Source: Conexibacteraceae bacterium
GTDB taxonomy: Bacteria; Actinomycetota; Thermoleophilia; Solirubrobacterales; Solirubrobacteraceae
Length of the DNA: 8,808 nt
Direction of reading: 5' to 3'
NCBI GenBank assembly: GCA_009785395.1
Contig: WQWK01000073.1
Location: 1 to 8,808, forward strand
Notes under the pieces: model-generated
Seen by the model: only the letters and a program-made list of their open reading frames with translations
What the model was told of the DNA's origin: nothing
The model's database searches: none
In this document: in pieces, positions 6,266 through 8,808 of the stretch
Position numbering within the stretch: position 1 is the first letter of the stretch
Layout: every line of letters begins with the position of its first letter
Position numbers and translations under genes: made by a program

Positions 6266-7735
6266 GTGAGCCCCAACCACCTGATCCCGGCGGACGAAGG
6301 ACCACTCAACGCGATCGCTGAACGCGTGCTGAAGTGCGAGAGCCTCACGTACGACGTCGGTTGCGAGAGCGTGGTCATCGCCGTTCGGTCCGATCTGCTC
6401 GTCAGCAGCCAGGCATTGGCAGACTCGCCGAAGCTGCGCGCCGCGCTCGAGGAGGTCGCCGAGCCCCGCGGGAATCTGGCGGAGGTCTTCGGCACGGGCC
6501 GAGTGGAACGCTCGGAAGATGCAGCGGGGACCACTCGGGACCCGGATCAGGAGCCGCAGCCCGATGGGCCGCTCAGCAGGATCGAGCTCTGGCGGCTGGA
6601 GGAGTCGCGCGACGCGATCGACGAGTCACGCCGTCTGCGCCGGCTGGTTGACGACCGTTGCTTCACGCACGAGGCACGACCGGAGCTGCGTTTGCCGGCG
6701 GTGTCTCCAAACCACGTGGCGATCCTCTCACCCCACCCAGCGGGCTGCCCGGCAACGCCACCACAACCGGCGCCCGCGCCAGTCGAGGCGTTCATAGAGC
6801 CACCGGCCAGCGGGCCGGTGGCGAAAGTCACCGTCCTCGACAGTGGCTACATCGAGGTGCCTGCGCCCAACACGCACCACAACCTCGACGCGCGGGTGGT
6901 GGTCGTGCCCGGGCAGGCGCTCGATACCAGCACGAATCCTCCGACCTGGGTGAACGACAAGCCCGACGGTGTGTACCTCGATCCGGCCGGTCAGCTCGAC
7001 GGGATCTCCGGGCACGGGACGTTCATCGCCGGGCTGATCGCGCACATCGCCCCACAGACGCGGCTCGAGGTGGTGGGGCTGCGCAACCAGGAGGTCGAGT
7101 TTGGCTATCTGGACCCGAGCGTCCAACTTGGCCTGTTCGAGACCGAGGTGGCGATCGCCCACGCGATGCTGCGACGCAGCGATGCTGACGTGATCCAGTG
7201 CGGGTTCTCGTTCCCGACGCTCGACGACTATCCGTCGCTTCCGTTCGCCGCGGTCATGGCAGAGCTGCGCCAGCCGAGCGCGCCACGCGGCGGTCGTGTG
7301 GCCGTCGTCGCACCGGCCGGCAATGAGCAATCGCGTCAGCGCTACTGGCCGGCGGCGCTGCCCGACGTGATCGGCGTCGCCTCGACGAACCGGCGAGGCC
7401 ATGCCCGCGCGTGGTTCTCAAACTGGGGCGAGTGGTGCGACTGCTGCAGCCGCGGCGAGCACGTGTACTCGACGTTCGTGGATTGGGACGGGCCGGTTGA
7501 GGGTGAACCGCTCAGTGACATCGAGCACTTCAGCGGTTGGGCGCGGTGGAACGGAACCTCGTTCGCGGCACCGAAGGTGTCGGCGCGGATCGCTAGGCTG
7601 GTGGCCGCCAACCCGGGCTTGGCCCCAACCGATGCGTGGGAGCAGCTGTTGAGCGACCCCGACGTGGAGATGGTCACCGACTACACGCTGAGTCCCCACG
7701 GCGTCACGCTGCCCCGTATTCCTGAGATGCCGTGA
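6266..7735 (+). CDS. S8 family subtilisin-like serine protease without signal peptide
   Basis: Predicted subtilase of 489 residues. The GTG start at 6266 is supported by AGGAGG (6252-6257) at good spacing. All catalytic elements are visible: Asp192 in TVLDSGY, His250 in SGHGTFIAG, oxyanion Asn353 in APAGNE and Ser432 in NGTSFAAP. The first 185 residues are not a secretion signal or a standard inhibitor prodomain that I recognise; they are acidic, with SPNH near both ends and a Pro-rich linker near 165-175. The enzyme should therefore be cytoplasmic. Three closely spaced cysteines (C391, C393, C394 in WCDCCS) sit where secreted subtilases usually have a valine/alanine strand. It is the first gene of an operon with the sigma factor six bases downstream, and it faces away from the CHAT protease. 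Its substrate may be the companion protein, the sigma factor or the N-terminal region itself, which is inference. Confidence 0.93.
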   Translation: MSPNHLIPADEGPLNAIAERVLKCESLTYDVGCESVVIAVRSDLLVSSQALADSPKLRAALEEVAEPRGNLAEVFGTGRVERSEDAAGTTRDPDQEPQPDGPLSRIELWRLEESRDAIDESRRLRRLVDDRCFTHEARPELRLPAVSPNHVAILSPHPAGCPATPPQPAPAPVEAFIEPPASGPVAKVTVLDSGYIEVPAPNTHHNLDARVVVVPGQALDTSTNPPTWVNDKPDGVYLDPAGQLDGISGHGTFIAGLIAHIAPQTRLEVVGLRNQEVEFGYLDPSVQLGLFETEVAIAHAMLRRSDADVIQCGFSFPTLDDYPSLPFAAVMAELRQPSAPRGGRVAVVAPAGNEQSRQRYWPAALPDVIGVASTNRRGHARAWFSNWGEWCDCCSRGEHVYSTFVDWDGPVEGEPLSDIEHFSGWARWNGTSFAAPKVSARIARLVAANPGLAPTDAWEQLLSDPDVEMVTDYTLSPHGVTLPRIPEMP

Positions 7736-7741
7736 CTTGGG

Positions 7742-8308
7742 ATGATGACGCTCGCGGAACTCATCGAGGCAGCCGCCAAAGGCGACGAGCATGCCTGGGG
7801 CGTGATCGTCGAGCGCTTCGAGGGGCTGATCTGGGCGACGACGCGCGCCCACCGGCTCGCTGCGGCCGAGGCAGCTGACGTCACACAGACCACCTGGATG
7901 CGTCTGCTCGAGAACCTCGACCGTATCCGCGACCCCGAGCGCCTCGGCGCGTGGCTGGCGACGACCGCGAGGCACGAGTGCCTGCGCAACATCCGGCTGC
8001 GCGCGCGCGAGCTCCCGGCCGCCGACGAGGCGGTGTTCGATCTGATGACCGAGCAGCCGATCGAGACGGAGCTGCTGACGCGCGAGCGCAGCGACGCTCT
8101 GCGGCGCGCACTCGCTGGAGTCGGGGAGCGCTGCCAGGCACTGCTGCGGATGCTCGCCGCGGTCACCCCGCCCAGCTACGAGGAGATCGGTGCGGCGCTG
8201 GGGATGCCGGTGGGCGCGATCGGGCCCACACGTGCGCGCTGCCTGGACAAGCTCAGACGTTCACCGGAGCTTGCCGGACTGGGGCGGTCATACGGGAGCG
8301 ACTCGTGA
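7742..8308 (+). CDS. ECF-type sigma-70 family RNA polymerase sigma factor
   Basis: A 188-residue protein with the two-domain ECF layout. Region 2 is at about residues 20-88 (FEGLIWATTRAHR, then DVTQTTWMRLLENLDRI and LGAWLATTARHECL). Region 4 is at about 121-172, with the helix-turn-helix in YEEIGAALGMPVGAIGPTRARCLDKL. No region 3, C-terminal SnoaL extension or membrane segment is present. ATG 7742 starts six bases after the protease stop; the ribosome site is poor, which suggests translational coupling (ATG 7745 is an alternative). It should direct RNA polymerase to a small regulon, possibly including the motif at 6185 and 3086. The gene downstream is not a membrane anti-sigma factor of the usual ZAS type, so control is probably by another route. 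Confidence 0.92.
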   Translation: MMTLAELIEAAAKGDEHAWGVIVERFEGLIWATTRAHRLAAAEAADVTQTTWMRLLENLDRIRDPERLGAWLATTARHECLRNIRLRARELPAADEAVFDLMTEQPIETELLTRERSDALRRALAGVGERCQALLRMLAAVTPPSYEEIGAALGMPVGAIGPTRARCLDKLRRSPELAGLGRSYGSDS

Positions 8309-8787
8309 CCGAGCAGCCTGATCACGACGAGCCGCTCGTGGCCGAGCTGCGGGAGCTGTTCAGCCAAGCCGACCCCGTGCCGCCAACAGTCACCGAGCTG
8401 GCCAAGGCATCGCTCGGCTGGCGCCGGCTGGATGCCGAGCTCGCCGAACTCCTCACCGACTCATTGCTCGACGACGCGACGCTCGCGGGCGCGCGCGGCG
8501 GTGAGGAGGGGCTACCGGTCAGATCAGTGCGCTTCAGGGCTCGTGCCAGCACGATTGACATCGACGTCAGCATCGACGGTCCCGAGCGCCTGCTCATGGG
8601 GCAGATCACGCCGCCGGTGAACGCACAGGTCGAGATCCAGACGACCAGCCGCACAATCGCATCCGTCGAATCCGACGAGTTGGGACGGTTCCGGGCGAAG
8701 CTCCCGACGGGCGGACTGATCCGCCTGGTAGTCAAGGCAGGCCCGGATCTCGGCCCACGCGTGGTGTCGAGCTGGATCACGATCTGA
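8305..8787 (+). CDS. Conserved-type companion protein of the CHAT/subtilase/sigma locus
   Basis: A 160-residue protein of unknown function. GTG at 8305 overlaps the sigma stop (GTGA) and has GGGAG six bases upstream; a longer upstream frame is a shadow of the sigma gene. The N-terminal half is helical and acidic (LVAELRELFSQADPVPP, then WRRLDAELAELLTDSLLDDA). The C-terminal half is predicted beta-sandwich, with GQITPPVNAQVEIQT, SDELGRFRAKLP and the final WITI, like carboxypeptidase regulatory or Ig-like folds. There is no signal peptide, membrane helix or zinc-binding anti-sigma motif. From memory, similar proteins often follow such sigma genes in actinobacteria. Strict coupling to the sigma gene suggests a soluble sigma regulator and possible protease target, not demonstrated. 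Confidence 0.8.
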   Translation: MTEQPDHDEPLVAELRELFSQADPVPPTVTELAKASLGWRRLDAELAELLTDSLLDDATLAGARGGEEGLPVRSVRFRARASTIDIDVSIDGPERLLMGQITPPVNAQVEIQTTSRTIASVESDELGRFRAKLPTGGLIRLVVKAGPDLGPRVVSSWITI

Positions 8788-8808
8788 GCCCTAGAGGGCC
8801 AGCACGTC

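Noticed and set aside
7951..8304. Long upstream extension of the companion protein frame
   Set aside because: It lies inside the sigma factor gene in another frame and is Arg/Ala-rich. The GTG at 8305 with GGGAG and a 4-nt overlap is the natural start.
8788..8799. GCCCT-AG-AGGGC inverted repeat after the companion stop
   Set aside because: Only five bases per arm with a two-base centre, no T-run, and the window ends just after; too little to call a terminator.

Overview
The window is GC-rich DNA (about two-thirds G+C by eye) with GTG starts and short or overlapping gene junctions. A subtilase/ECF sigma/companion operon lies opposite a TPR-CHAT gene, a mix that in my recollection is typical of Actinomycetota. 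A soil-type actinobacterium fits best; the genus cannot be told from this sequence.

Left region (1-2845, minus strand): a large secreted glycoside hydrolase family 35 beta-galactosidase. Its reading frame is open through the left edge, so the C-terminus is missing. Both catalytic glutamates are present, and a carbohydrate-binding-like beta-sandwich is inserted between the catalytic barrel and the rest of domain 2. A long sense-strand ORF across this gene is only an antisense shadow.

Regulatory region (2846-3302): a TTGACA promoter for the galactosidase with a perfect 16-bp LacI-type palindrome abutting its -10, a leader of about 175 nt with a possible 14-codon upstream ORF, a 10-bp inverted repeat of the -35 sequence, and one copy of a bipartite motif discussed below.

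Right region (3303-8787): a probable protease/sigma-factor module. A TPR-CHAT caspase-like protease (3554-6172, minus) is divergent from a three-gene operon made of a subtilisin-like protease with no signal peptide, a short ECF-type sigma factor (6-nt gap) and a 160-residue companion protein (4-nt overlap). A small 68-codon ORF (3303-3509, plus) faces the CHAT gene, with a strong hairpin between the two stops.

The main finding is that the CHAT/subtilase divergent intergenic region and the region upstream of the small ORF share the motif GATGTATCAA-N13-CGCTCTT with identical spacing. This suggests common control, perhaps by the sigma factor encoded here. The set (two proteases of different folds, a sigma factor, a soluble companion and perhaps a small substrate) recalls TPR-CHAT proteases that control a sigma factor by cleaving its inhibitor, but no CRISPR or effector nuclease is visible. 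The function of the module is inferred, not shown.
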